Assembly (NCBI GenBank): GCA_025966435.1
Contig: JAICRQ010000141.1
Span: 1 to 8,088, forward strand
Reading direction: 5' to 3'
Length of the DNA stretch: 8,088 nucleotides
DNA from: Anaerolineales bacterium
GTDB taxonomy: Bacteria; Chloroflexota; Anaerolineae; Anaerolineales; Villigracilaceae
Shown: positions 1-7,047 of the stretch, piece after piece
Position numbering within the stretch: position 1 is the stretch's first letter
Layout of the letters: every line of letters begins with the position of its first letter
Notes under the pieces: model-generated
Database searches by the model: none
What the model saw: the letters and a program-made list of their open reading frames with translations, nothing else
What the model was told of the DNA's origin: nothing
Translations under genes and position numbers: made by a program

Positions 1-1766
1 AACAGCTTGCGATCAACATTGCTCTTCCGATCTCGCTCATGATTATGCTGCTGGGGCTGGTTGCGCTGATCTCACTGCGGGTGAACTTACGCTCGGTCAC
101 GGGGTCGCTGCAAAGCCTGGCGGCGGAAACAAAATATCTTGCCACGGGGCAGCTGGACCGTCCCTTACGCATCGAGGGCGAAGATGAAGTCAGTGAGCTG
201 CGCCGCGCCTTCGAGCAGATGCGTGTCAGCTTGCAGGCGCGCTTACAGGATCTGAATCGTCTGCTCGTAGCCAGCCAGGGAGTGGCATCGAGCCTCACGC
301 TGGCAGAAGCATTGCAGCCTGTGCTAGAGGCGGTTGTGGCAAACGGAGCGAGTTCGGCGCGCATTATCCTCCTGCGTGAGATGCTGCCCACGCCTGTGGA
401 AACGCCCGTCCGTTTTGCAGATGGCATTGAGCAGGATGTGTACATGCATCTGGACCAGCAAATCCTTGCCCTCACCGAGGACCAGGAGCGGGTCGTGATG
501 GCGACCGTCTCCCGAAACCGCGGCTTGGTGCTGGACTCTAACCTGCCCTACCCAGAATCTCTGATCGCTCTGGCATTACGGCACGAGAATCGTTATTACG
601 GTGTGCTCTGGGCGGCTTATAACAAACAACGCGCCTTCTCCGATGCGGACCTGCGTTTCATCAGCACCCTTGCCAGCCAGGCATCGCTGGCTGTGGCGAA
701 CATCCGTCTGTTCCTGACTGTGGAATTGAGCCGCCGTCAGTTGGAAGCGATTCTCAACTCCACACCGGACCCTGTGCTGGTGACCGATGCTTCGAACCGG
801 CTGATCCTGGCGAACCCCGCGGCGGGACACGTGTTCGGTGTCACCATCCGGCGCGGGGAACGGCCTGATTTTGAAAAAACAATTCACAACGATGGATTGA
901 GAGAGCTGCTCCAGGCATCCGTTACAGAGCGTCATTCTGCAGAAATCACCATGCCGGATGGAAAGACCTACCTCGCCATGGCATCCCCTATGATCGCCGA
1001 AGGCAAGACAGTTGGGCGAGTCTGCATTCTGCGCGATGTGACCCAGCTCAAAGAGATCGATACATTGAAGTCTGATTTTGTCTCTACGGTGAGTCATGAT
1101 CTGCGTTCGCCGCTGACCCTGATGCGCGGCTACGCTACTATGCTCGAGATGGCTGGCGATCTGAACGAACAGCAAAAGAATTACGCGCGCATGATCGTGC
1201 AGGGGGTGGACAACATGGCGAAGCTCGTCAATAACCTGCTCGATCTCGGTCGGATTGAGTTTGGTGTGGGCTTGCAGGTGGATAATATCCCCGTGCTGGA
1301 TATTCTCGAGCGTGTTACAGGCTCCTTGCAAATGCAGGCAAAGCAGAAACACATTGCACTGGGCGTGGAGATCCCAAAAGATTTGCCTCATGCGATTGAG
1401 GCGGATGGAGCACTCCTGCATCAGGCATTGTATAACCTCGTGGAGAATGCGCTCAAATATACCCCTCAGGAGGGTGAGGTGACGATCCGGCTTCAGACTA
1501 CTCCCTCCGAGCTGACCTTTGCCGTACAGGACAGTGGCATTGGGATCCCAAAGAAGGACCTGCCGCGGTTGTTCGAAAAGTTCTATCGCGGCACAAACCG
1601 CGAAGCGCTGTCACAGCGCGGGACGGGGCTTGGGCTTGCGATCGTTAAATCCATCGCCGAGCGTCACGGCGGAAACGCATGGGTGGAAAGTGAGCTGGGC
1701 AAGGGTAGCACCTTCTACTTACAAATCCCCCTGATGCAGACAAAGGTAGCGCAGCGGGTTCCCTAA
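1..1766 (+). CDS. Sensor histidine kinase, 3' part (TM-HAMP-GAF-PAS-HisKA-HATPase_c)
   Basis: The reading frame is open to the left edge, so the true start and probably an extracytoplasmic sensor region lie outside the window. The Met at 39 is internal, not a credible start, and is residue 1 in this numbering. A hydrophobic helix at the edge (to about residue 13) is the last membrane segment. It is followed by a HAMP linker (about 14-70), a GAF-type domain (about 75-225) and a PAS domain (about 232-340, core STPDPVLVTD). The kinase core follows: H-box SHDLRSP with phospho-acceptor His353, N-box NLVENALKYTP (466-476), G1 DSGIGIP (498-504), F-box FEKFYR (512-517) and G2 GTGLGL (528-533). All catalytic boxes are intact, so this should be an active membrane-bound kinase. 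The signal it senses cannot be read from this part. No response regulator lies downstream; the next gene is convergent, so its partner is upstream or elsewhere. The large antisense frame across it is a shadow. Confidence 0.95.
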   Translation, partial: QLAINIALPISLMIMLLGLVALISLRVNLRSVTGSLQSLAAETKYLATGQLDRPLRIEGEDEVSELRRAFEQMRVSLQARLQDLNRLLVASQGVASSLTLAEALQPVLEAVVANGASSARIILLREMLPTPVETPVRFADGIEQDVYMHLDQQILALTEDQERVVMATVSRNRGLVLDSNLPYPESLIALALRHENRYYGVLWAAYNKQRAFSDADLRFISTLASQASLAVANIRLFLTVELSRRQLEAILNSTPDPVLVTDASNRLILANPAAGHVFGVTIRRGERPDFEKTIHNDGLRELLQASVTERHSAEITMPDGKTYLAMASPMIAEGKTVGRVCILRDVTQLKEIDTLKSDFVSTVSHDLRSPLTLMRGYATMLEMAGDLNEQQKNYARMIVQGVDNMAKLVNNLLDLGRIEFGVGLQVDNIPVLDILERVTGSLQMQAKQKHIALGVEIPKDLPHAIEADGALLHQALYNLVENALKYTPQEGEVTIRLQTTPSELTFAVQDSGIGIPKKDLPRLFEKFYRGTNREALSQRGTGLGLAIVKSIAERHGGNAWVESELGKGSTFYLQIPLMQTKVAQRVP

Positions 1767-1813
1767 GCAGGATTATTCGCGCCAATCACGCGCAATGGGA
1801 GAGTTGTAGGTCG

Positions 1814-3781
1814 TTAAGGATTACCGTCTTCGCCGTCCACATGGTACGGCACACTGGTGATAATGATGCCTCGCTGGTTCATGAGATGAGTGCGCAGCAG
1901 ATCAGCCGTATTCGTATGCAACACACCACTCACGGAGTTATTGGAAACAAACTTGGGAACCACAATGGTAATCGTTTCGCCAGGCTGGCGCTGTTGTGCG
2001 ATATCTGCAATATAGGCAAGCAGAGGCTCAATGAATAGGCGATACGGCGAATCCAGCATGACGAGTCGCACACCTTCCCCCCATTTTTTCCACTTTTGGC
2101 GAACCTTGTCTGCCTCCGCCGGCTCGATCGTGACGTGGACCGCCGTTATATCATCCGACAAGATACGGGCATAGCGAAGTGCAGCCAGTGTCCCCTGATG
2201 GACACCACTCACCGGCATGATCACCCGATGGCGAGTCACCTGTGGCGGAATGACACCAAAGTTTTCAAGCGAAAGTGTTTTGGCAAGGTTACGATAGTGT
2301 TGGTAAATGAACCAGAAAACCATAACGAGGGCAGGAATCAGAATCAAAACCACCCATGCGCCATCTAAAAACTTCGTCACAGCAAAAACCATCATGACGA
2401 CGGCCGTGCATAGCGCCCCAAACCCATTGATGAACATTTTGAGCCGCCAGTCTTTCACAAAATGCAGAGTCGAACCACGTTCTACCTTTTCTTCACCCGG
2501 CTTCAGTTTACCAATCTTATGCCATCGAAGCGCCATTCCCGCTTGTGAAAGCGTAAAGGAGAGAAATACACCGATCGCATACAACGGAATCAAGCGGGTT
2601 ACACTTGCCTGGAAGATTACAAGGATCAAAGAAGCAATCACTGCCAGCACTACGATACCCCTGGAATAAACAAGACGACTGCCTCGAAAGGTAAGCTGGC
2701 GAGGTAAAAAACCATCGTTCGCAACCAGAGCGCTTAAGCGTGGAAAGTCTGCAAAAGCGGTATTGGCAGCCATAATGAGAATGGTAGTGGTTGCACCAAT
2801 TAACATGAGATAGAAAGTGCCGCGTCCGGCAAAAACTGTTCGCGCTAATTGTGAAATCACCGTTTCACTTTCGGAGGGCACTGCACTAATTTCTTTTGCC
2901 AGATAGGAAATCCCAAGAAAAAGTGAGCCGAGAATAAGGGACATCCAGATTAAAGTAATGCCAGCATTTTTGCTGCGCGGTTCTTTGAATGCGGTAATCC
3001 CATTGGAGATCGCTTCCACACCCGTGAGCGCCGTCGTGCCACTTGCAAAAGCATGGAGGATCAGGAAGGGTGTAATAGCAGAAATACCATGTAGTATCTC
3101 CAGTTCCGGCGGATCAACGACTGTTCCAAGAGTGCCAGTCACAAACAAGCGAAAAAGGCCAGTTCCCACGGCGATGAACATCAATGCGACGAAAAAATAG
3201 GTGGGAATAGCAAATGCCGTGCCTGATTCTTTTACGCCACGTAGATTCATCAACATGATAAACAGGATGAAAATAACAGAGAGCACCACACGATAATCGT
3301 AAAGAAAAGGAAAGGCGGAAGTGATCTGCGCCACACCAGCGGCAATGGAAACGGATACAGTGAGAATGTAGTCGGTGAGAAGTGCCGCTCCGGCAACAAG
3401 AGCTGGAAGTTTGCCAAGGTTATCGCGCGCTACGATATAGGCACCCCCGCCGTCCGGATAGGCATGGATTGTTTGCTCATACGAAATGGTGACGATTCCC
3501 AGCAAAATAACGATCGCCATCGCGATAGGGAATACATAACCAAAAGCAATCGTCCCTGCCGCGGCAAGGATGACAAGTATTTCCTGGGTAGCATATGCCG
3601 TGGAAGAAAGGGCATCCGAGGCAAAAACGGCCAGCCCGACTGACTTGCCTATAGTTTGATGCGGCGCATCCGCAGTCGATAAGGGTCGACCGATGAACCA
3701 GGACCGCAGGGTACGCGGTGGTTGATAGTCCGTGGCTCGTTCAATCACGGCAGTTTGTGAGTTATCTTCGTACTTAATCAT
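1814..3781 (-). CDS. kimA: KimA/YdaO-like potassium importer, APC superfamily permease (copy 1, complete)
   Basis: This 655-residue protein matches Bacillus subtilis KimA, a H+-coupled K+ importer of the KUP group in the APC superfamily (about 607 residues), along its whole length as I remember that sequence. About 12 membrane helices span roughly residues 45-495 and a cytosolic alpha/beta domain spans about 515-648. Shared blocks include FASDALSSTAYATQE, YPDGGGAYIV, TDYILTVSVS, SGTTALTGVEAISN and LIPLYAIGVF. Residues that line the K+ sites in KimA are all present here: Asp56, Tyr63, Asp137, Thr141, Ser145, Thr253 and Tyr401 (KimA Asp36, Tyr43, Asp117, Thr121, Ser125, Thr230, Tyr377). The C-terminal domain (IMPVSGVHQG to TSVPYHV) corresponds to the KimA part reported to bind the inhibitor c-di-AMP; whether it does so here is untested. 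The start is fixed by an in-frame stop just upstream; an AGGA lies only 3 nt before the ATG. It is probably co-transcribed with the Usp-like gene 48 bp upstream. Automatic pipelines would probably call it an amino acid permease. Family certain, substrate inferred. Confidence 0.93.
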   Translation of the reverse strand: MIKYEDNSQTAVIERATDYQPPRTLRSWFIGRPLSTADAPHQTIGKSVGLAVFASDALSSTAYATQEILVILAAAGTIAFGYVFPIAMAIVILLGIVTISYEQTIHAYPDGGGAYIVARDNLGKLPALVAGAALLTDYILTVSVSIAAGVAQITSAFPFLYDYRVVLSVIFILFIMLMNLRGVKESGTAFAIPTYFFVALMFIAVGTGLFRLFVTGTLGTVVDPPELEILHGISAITPFLILHAFASGTTALTGVEAISNGITAFKEPRSKNAGITLIWMSLILGSLFLGISYLAKEISAVPSESETVISQLARTVFAGRGTFYLMLIGATTTILIMAANTAFADFPRLSALVANDGFLPRQLTFRGSRLVYSRGIVVLAVIASLILVIFQASVTRLIPLYAIGVFLSFTLSQAGMALRWHKIGKLKPGEEKVERGSTLHFVKDWRLKMFINGFGALCTAVVMMVFAVTKFLDGAWVVLILIPALVMVFWFIYQHYRNLAKTLSLENFGVIPPQVTRHRVIMPVSGVHQGTLAALRYARILSDDITAVHVTIEPAEADKVRQKWKKWGEGVRLVMLDSPYRLFIEPLLAYIADIAQQRQPGETITIVVPKFVSNNSVSGVLHTNTADLLRTHLMNQRGIIITSVPYHVDGEDGNP

Positions 3782-3829
3782 AGTTCCTGAGTCAATAGGT
3801 TAGGGGTGGTGGAATGAAGGCGAAGGGAA

Positions 3830-4495
3830 TCAGCGGAACAGGTTGTTCCAGGCACGGAGCAGCCAAAACTCCGCAAAGACAGAGATGAGCAAGAGGGTTG
3901 TCTGTGACCAGTCGCGCGGCAAAGACATCAGGCGGGTTTGCAGCAAGAAGGCGCCCGCGATGAGCCCAATCAGACCGGCCCACAGCAAAAGTCCTGAGAG
4001 TAGGTTTCGTGTCGATAAGCGTTGTGGGTGAAGGTCAGAAAGGATGAATACCGGCGCATCGAAGTGTGCTTCGAGGACTTGTTGTAACGTTTTGTGCAAC
4101 AGCCCATCCCGTTGCTCTGCAAAACAGACGAGGAGATCGCCCGGTTGATAACTTCTCTGCACTGCATCCATCCAGCTTGTTCCAAATTCGATCCTCGCTT
4201 CTGCAGTTGTACTGCCATCACTTAACAAGGCAGACATGGCGATCAGTTGTCTTCTAAGACTGAACTCCTGAGTCCTATCTTTGCTTAGCCCCAGGAGTTG
4301 AACGCGTCTGTCGGTGGCCGTTGCCAACTGCCAGATTCGCGGGATCGCAGACCCGTAGTCTGCATCGGCGGGGACGAGGACCAGTAAACGACCCGTGGAG
4401 GGGGGACTGGTCTTAAAAAGAGTTGAGGCATCGATCGGGGGAGTAGTACTCGTTCCCAAAGACGATACTGGATAGGTAGGGTTATTTCTGTTCAT
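3830..4495 (-). CDS. Usp-like alpha/beta domain protein with two C-terminal membrane helices, function unknown
   Basis: I do not recognise this 221-residue protein as a named family. After a Ser/Thr/Pro-rich, probably disordered N-terminus (1-34), residues 36-155 alternate strands and helices in the order of a universal stress protein fold: strand RLLVLVPADAD, helix, strand RVQLLGL, helix, strand AEARIEFG, helix, strand DLLVCFAEQ, helix, strand APVFILSD. The ATP-binding glycine signature of classical Usp proteins (GxxG then about nine residues then G-S/T) is not visible before the last strand, so nucleotide binding is doubtful. Two hydrophobic helices follow (about 165-186 and 198-215), giving a hairpin anchor with the soluble domain probably cytosolic. 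The ATG is preceded by GGA at 8 nt. It lies 48 bp upstream of the KimA-like gene on the same strand and downstream of the kdpE terminator, which suggests a two-gene operon. A role as accessory or regulator of the permease, or as a detached Usp module of KdpD, is inference only. Confidence 0.82.
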   Translation of the reverse strand: MNRNNPTYPVSSLGTSTTPPIDASTLFKTSPPSTGRLLVLVPADADYGSAIPRIWQLATATDRRVQLLGLSKDRTQEFSLRRQLIAMSALLSDGSTTAEARIEFGTSWMDAVQRSYQPGDLLVCFAEQRDGLLHKTLQQVLEAHFDAPVFILSDLHPQRLSTRNLLSGLLLWAGLIGLIAGAFLLQTRLMSLPRDWSQTTLLLISVFAEFWLLRAWNNLFR

Positions 4496-4516
4496 TTCAC
4501 TTTTCCATATATAGAT

Positions 4517-4547
4517 ATCCTAACAACCCGGCATAAAATGGTGACAA
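4517..4547 (-). promoter_or_regulatory. Weak candidate promoter for the Usp-like/permease pair
   Basis: On the minus strand a TTGTCA (4542-4547, five of six to the sigma-70 -35) is followed after 19 bp by TAGGAT (4517-4522, four of six to the -10). It lies between the kdpE terminator and the ATG at 4495, where a promoter for the downstream pair would be expected. The spacer is long and the leader would be only about 15 nt, so this is tentative. The AT-rich segment 4507-4518 just downstream is an alternative -10 area. Confidence 0.2.
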
Positions 4548-4570
4548 AGGAATCGACCAACTCTATAAAG

Positions 4571-4602
4571 AAAAAATAAAAATGCCCCAGTTTGGGGCAT
4601 TT
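4571..4602 (-). terminator. Rho-independent terminator after kdpE
   Basis: Reading the minus strand, AAATGCCCCA pairs perfectly with TGGGGCATTT (10 bp, loop of 3) and is followed directly by TTTATTTTTT at 4580-4571. The hairpin begins 52 nt after the kdpE stop codon. It should end the kinase/regulator transcript before the Usp-like gene, so the downstream pair probably has its own promoter. On the plus strand the stem is not followed by a T-tract, so it acts in one direction. Confidence 0.9.
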
Positions 4603-4654
4603 GCGAAAAAGTCATGGTTAGTTCAGTGATGAACGTTATGTCGATCTGGATAAA

Positions 4655-5350
4655 CTACTCATCAGCGATAAAGCGATAGCCAATCCCAGGCTCGGTAAGA
4701 ATGTATTGTGGACGTTCCGGATCGGCTTCGAGTTTCTTGCGGAGCTGGCGGATGTACACGCGCAAATACTCCGTATGATCGGCATCGGCTTCTCCCCATA
4801 CCCGTGTGAGAATACCTTGATGCGTCAGCACGCGTCCATGATTGGCGGCGAGATAGGCCAACAGTTTGTATTCCGTGCCGGTAAGTTTGACATCTTCTTC
4901 CCCCCGCTTCACGGTGTGCCAGGCGAGATCGATCGTGAGAGGCCCGGCTTTCACAACTTTGCTCTGCGTGCCTTGTGTACGAGCAGAGTGACGCAACGCC
5001 ACGCGCACCCGCGCCAGCAGCTCTTCGATCCCAAATGGTTTCGTAAGGTAATCATCCGCGCCTCGATCCAACGCGGCGACTTTGTCCCGTTCGCTATCGC
5101 GTACCGAAAGAACGATGATGGGAATCTGCGTCCATTCGCGCAGGCGTGTGCAGACTTCCACGCCATCCAGATCCGGCAAACCTAAATCGAGAATGATAAG
5201 ATCCGGCTCATTCGCAGCAGCCAAAGCTAAACCCTCTTCCCCTCGATTGGCAACCGTGACTCTGAATTGTTTTTCCGTGAGAATGGTTCGCATCGCGCGC
5301 AGGATTTGCGGCTCATCGTCAATCACGAGGATATGCGGCGCGTTGCTCAT
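4655..5350 (-). CDS. kdpE: KdpE-like response regulator (OmpR/PhoB family)
   Basis: This 231-residue, two-domain transcription regulator is the partner of the kinase encoded just upstream. The receiver domain (about 6-120) has the acidic pair Asp11/Asp12, the phospho-acceptor Asp55 in LIILDLGLPDLDG, Ser82 in LSVRD, the switch Tyr101 and Lys104 in TKPF. The winged-helix DNA-binding domain (about 134-230) has the GTEYKLLAYLA block, the recognition-helix region HTEYLRVYIRQLRKKLE and the terminal hairpin TEPGIGYRF. The strings SERDKVAALDRGADDYLTKP and YLRVYIRQLRKKLEADPERP are typical of KdpE, which activates potassium uptake genes in other bacteria. Its ATG overlaps the kinase stop (ATGA, 4 bp) and there is no obvious Shine-Dalgarno, so translational coupling is likely. 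All functional residues are present. No kdpFABC target is in the window; the nearby KimA-like genes are the obvious candidate targets, which is inference. Confidence 0.95.
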   Translation of the reverse strand: MSNAPHILVIDDEPQILRAMRTILTEKQFRVTVANRGEEGLALAAANEPDLIILDLGLPDLDGVEVCTRLREWTQIPIIVLSVRDSERDKVAALDRGADDYLTKPFGIEELLARVRVALRHSARTQGTQSKVVKAGPLTIDLAWHTVKRGEEDVKLTGTEYKLLAYLAANHGRVLTHQGILTRVWGEADADHTEYLRVYIRQLRKKLEADPERPQYILTEPGIGYRFIADE

Positions 5351-6810
5351 TCTGGTTCGATTGAGAATTGAGGAGGTGATGCGCCATCCCAGGTAAGAGG
5401 GACCGTGAAATTGAACGCCAGCCCATCTGGAACGTTTTCGGCCCAGATCCGTCCGCCGTGGGCTTCGATAATCCCTTTACAAATGGAGAGTCCTAGCCCG
5501 GTGCCGGTCACCCGGTCCGCGGCGGTGACGCGGTAGAATTTATCAAAGATGCGCTCCAGATGTTCCGAGGGGACTTGCGGACCTTGATTACTTACCTGCA
5601 CATGAACGGATTCAGCTTCCACACGGGCGCGAATACAAACGACTGTATCGGTAGGAGCATATTTCAGGCTGTTGCTAATCAAATTCGTGAAAACTTGTTC
5701 CATTTGTACGTAATCGACTGGCACCAGCGGCAGGCTTTCCGGCACGTCGAATTCGAGTTGGTGTGTTGTCGAAAGGTTTTTCATACGTGCCAGCACACCT
5801 CCGACGATCTCAGACAAAATATTCCACTCGCGTTTCGGTTTCAACGCGCCCGATTCAATCCTCGACATATCGAGCAAATTTCCAACCAGCATGTTAAGGT
5901 GGTCGGCTTCATCGTCAATCGCTGCGATCAAGTCGTCACGCGCGGGGGAATCCCAACTCACCTCCTTCTCGCGCAAACTGGATGCGGCAGCCTTGATGGT
6001 GGAAAGAGGTGTGCGTAATTCATGGGAGACGGAAGATAAAAGAGCAGATTTCAACTGATCGCTCTCCTCCAATACCCGTGCACGGGATTCTGCTTGCGCC
6101 AGCCAGGCGCGTTCCAGAGCTAGGGCACCCTGGCTGGCGAAGGTTTGGAAGAGCTGCCTCTCACTCGACGAGATGGCGGGCGCAGCTCTCCAAAGCCGAA
6201 TCTCTCCGAGAACTCCGCGTGCTGCCTGGATCGGAACGATCAATTCCGGTGGACGAGTTGGTTTGCTGGTTTCAGGTAATCGGTAGGCAAAGGAATGTGC
6301 ACCTGTACCGGTGAGTTCCACGCATTCGCTTTCTGCAACCGCGTGGATTTGTTTGGCAAGAATTTGTGCAATTGCCTGGTCGTGATTTAAGCCTGTCAGT
6401 GCAGTACTAAGCTCATAAAGCCGGGTTGCTTCGCGTTCCCGGGCGGTCGCCGCGGCAAGACCTGCCTGAGCCCGCCCCATCAACTGGCTGATCACGACAG
6501 CCACCATAAGAAAGACGGCCAGAATAACAATGTCTGCAGGACGATGAACCACAAAGGTGTAATGCGGTTCGATGAAAAAATAGTTTAGCGTGAGAAAGGT
6601 AATGAGTGCACTGGTAATGCCAGGTCCGAGGCCCCATAAAGCGGTAATGATCCCAAGAGGCACCAGATAGAGCAAGGCGATCAAGGTGGTATCAAGAATG
6701 TTACGTAGTGTGAAGAATACCGCCGTGACAGAAGCGATCAGGATGAAAGCAAGCAGATATTGCCAGAAGTGTGAAAGAAAAGAAGAACTCTGCATGTTCG
6801 CGGAGTTCAT
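5347..6810 (-). CDS. kdpD: KdpD-like sensor histidine kinase lacking the N-terminal KdpD/Usp region
   Basis: This 487-residue membrane kinase corresponds to the C-terminal half of KdpD (about 900 residues in E. coli). Four hydrophobic helices (about 15-35, 40-60, 62-80, 92-110) form the KdpD-type DUF4118 membrane domain. A GAF-like domain follows (about 130-235), then HisKA with His263 in SHELRTP and HATPase_c with N-box NLISNSLKYAP (376-386), FDKFYR (422-427) and G2 GTGLGL (436-441). The cytosolic N-terminal KdpD domain with its Walker motifs, and the Usp domain, are missing; an in-frame run of ordinary intergenic sequence upstream shows this is not a window artefact. The G1 box reads SNQGPQVP (407-414) where DxGxG is usual, so the adenine-contacting Asp is Asn408. 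The ATG at 6810 has no strong ribosome site, and Met6 is an alternative start. It overlaps kdpE by 4 bp, forming a kdpDE operon. It probably senses K+ limitation or turgor, by analogy. Confidence 0.92.
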   Translation of the reverse strand: MNSANMQSSSFLSHFWQYLLAFILIASVTAVFFTLRNILDTTLIALLYLVPLGIITALWGLGPGITSALITFLTLNYFFIEPHYTFVVHRPADIVILAVFLMVAVVISQLMGRAQAGLAAATAREREATRLYELSTALTGLNHDQAIAQILAKQIHAVAESECVELTGTGAHSFAYRLPETSKPTRPPELIVPIQAARGVLGEIRLWRAAPAISSSERQLFQTFASQGALALERAWLAQAESRARVLEESDQLKSALLSSVSHELRTPLSTIKAAASSLREKEVSWDSPARDDLIAAIDDEADHLNMLVGNLLDMSRIESGALKPKREWNILSEIVGGVLARMKNLSTTHQLEFDVPESLPLVPVDYVQMEQVFTNLISNSLKYAPTDTVVCIRARVEAESVHVQVSNQGPQVPSEHLERIFDKFYRVTAADRVTGTGLGLSICKGIIEAHGGRIWAENVPDGLAFNFTVPLTWDGASPPQFSIEPE

Positions 6811-6838
6811 TATACCGTTTTGAAAGTTCTTGCACTAA

Positions 6839-6866
6839 CCTATAAAAACCTAAAGATATATATCAA
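6839..6866 (-). promoter_or_regulatory. Candidate promoter of the kdpDE operon
   Basis: On the minus strand TTGATA (6861-6866, five of six to -35) is separated by 16 bp from TATAGG (6839-6844, four of six to -10). Transcription would begin about 20 nt before the kinase ATG. The -35 overlaps a perfect 10-bp palindrome, GATATATATC (6855-6864). Position and spacing are good, but AT-rich sequence gives such matches by chance. Confidence 0.35.
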
Positions 6867-6873
6867 ATTTTGC

Positions 6874-6896
6874 AACGAGTTTACGAGAACTTCGTT
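6874..6896. promoter_or_regulatory. ACGAG repeat cluster, possible regulator site in the divergent region
   Basis: Two direct copies of ACGAG (6875-6879 and 6883-6887, 8 bp apart) are followed by an inverted copy, TCGT (6892-6895), so that AACGA and TCGTT bracket the element. It sits just upstream of the candidate kinase promoter and about 130 bp before the plus-strand permease. OmpR-type regulators often bind short direct repeats, which makes this a candidate for KdpE or another regulator. The repeats are short and the call is tentative. Confidence 0.2.
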
Positions 6897-6955
6897 ATAT
6901 AAACTAGAAAAGACAGTTGTCGAATGAGTTCCAGCACGGCGTTAGAGCAAAATCC

Positions 6956-6993
6956 TCTCTTTTTTTTGCGCAATTTGATCTTCGCAAAAGAGA
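6956..6993. repeat. Bulged inverted repeat upstream of the second permease gene
   Basis: TTTTGCG (6964-6970) and CGCAAAA (6983-6989) form a perfect 7-bp inverted repeat around a 12-nt centre. It extends outward to TCTC (6956-6959) and GAGA (6990-6993) if four T residues (6960-6963) are bulged. It covers the position expected for the -35 of the plus-strand promoter, so a DNA-binding operator is one reading. A hairpin in RNA is unlikely if transcription begins downstream near 7018. Confidence 0.45.
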
Positions 6994-7011
6994 ATCGATT
7001 TGGCTTATAAT
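6981..7011 (+). promoter_or_regulatory. Candidate promoter of the second KimA-like gene
   Basis: A perfect -10 hexamer TATAAT lies at 7006-7011. The best upstream partner is TTCGCA (6981-6986, four of six to TTGACA) with a 19-bp spacer; the -35 is therefore weak, as in promoters that depend on an activator. It falls inside the right arm of the inverted repeat. Transcription from about 7018 would leave a leader of about 30 nt, too short for a riboswitch. Confidence 0.5.
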
Positions 7012-7047
7012 ACAGACTCGCAATCATAAGGATTTATTTCCAATTCC

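Noticed and set aside
576..1421. Long open frame of 281 codons on the minus strand.
   Set aside because: It lies wholly inside the plus-strand histidine kinase, whose motifs are unmistakable. Its translation is rich in Cys, His and Arg and shows no recognisable domain.
1776..1795. Hairpin TT(c)GCGC / GCGCAA in the 47-bp gap between the convergent first kinase and permease genes.
   Set aside because: The stem is only 4 bp plus a bulged 2 bp and has no T-tract on either strand, so I do not call it a terminator.
2096..3200. Several plus-strand open frames of 80 to 120 codons.
   Set aside because: All lie antisense within the minus-strand permease, have low-complexity translations without domains, and lack ribosome sites; they are shadows.
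3830..4495. Usp-like protein as the detached N-terminal nucleotide-binding half of KdpD.
   Set aside because: It has no Walker A motif and is far too short for the KdpD N-terminal domain; only the Usp-like fold is shared, so it is described as Usp-like instead.
4621..4634. Small hairpin GTTCA-GTGA-TGAAC just downstream of kdpE.
   Set aside because: A 5-bp stem without a T-tract; the strong terminator at 4571-4602 explains transcript ending.
6811..7047. Possible c-di-AMP (ydaO-type) riboswitch before the second KimA-like gene, as in Bacillus kimA.
   Set aside because: I cannot find the conserved motif blocks of that class, and the best promoter leaves a leader of only about 30 nt. An Infernal search with the ydaO-yuaA model would settle it.
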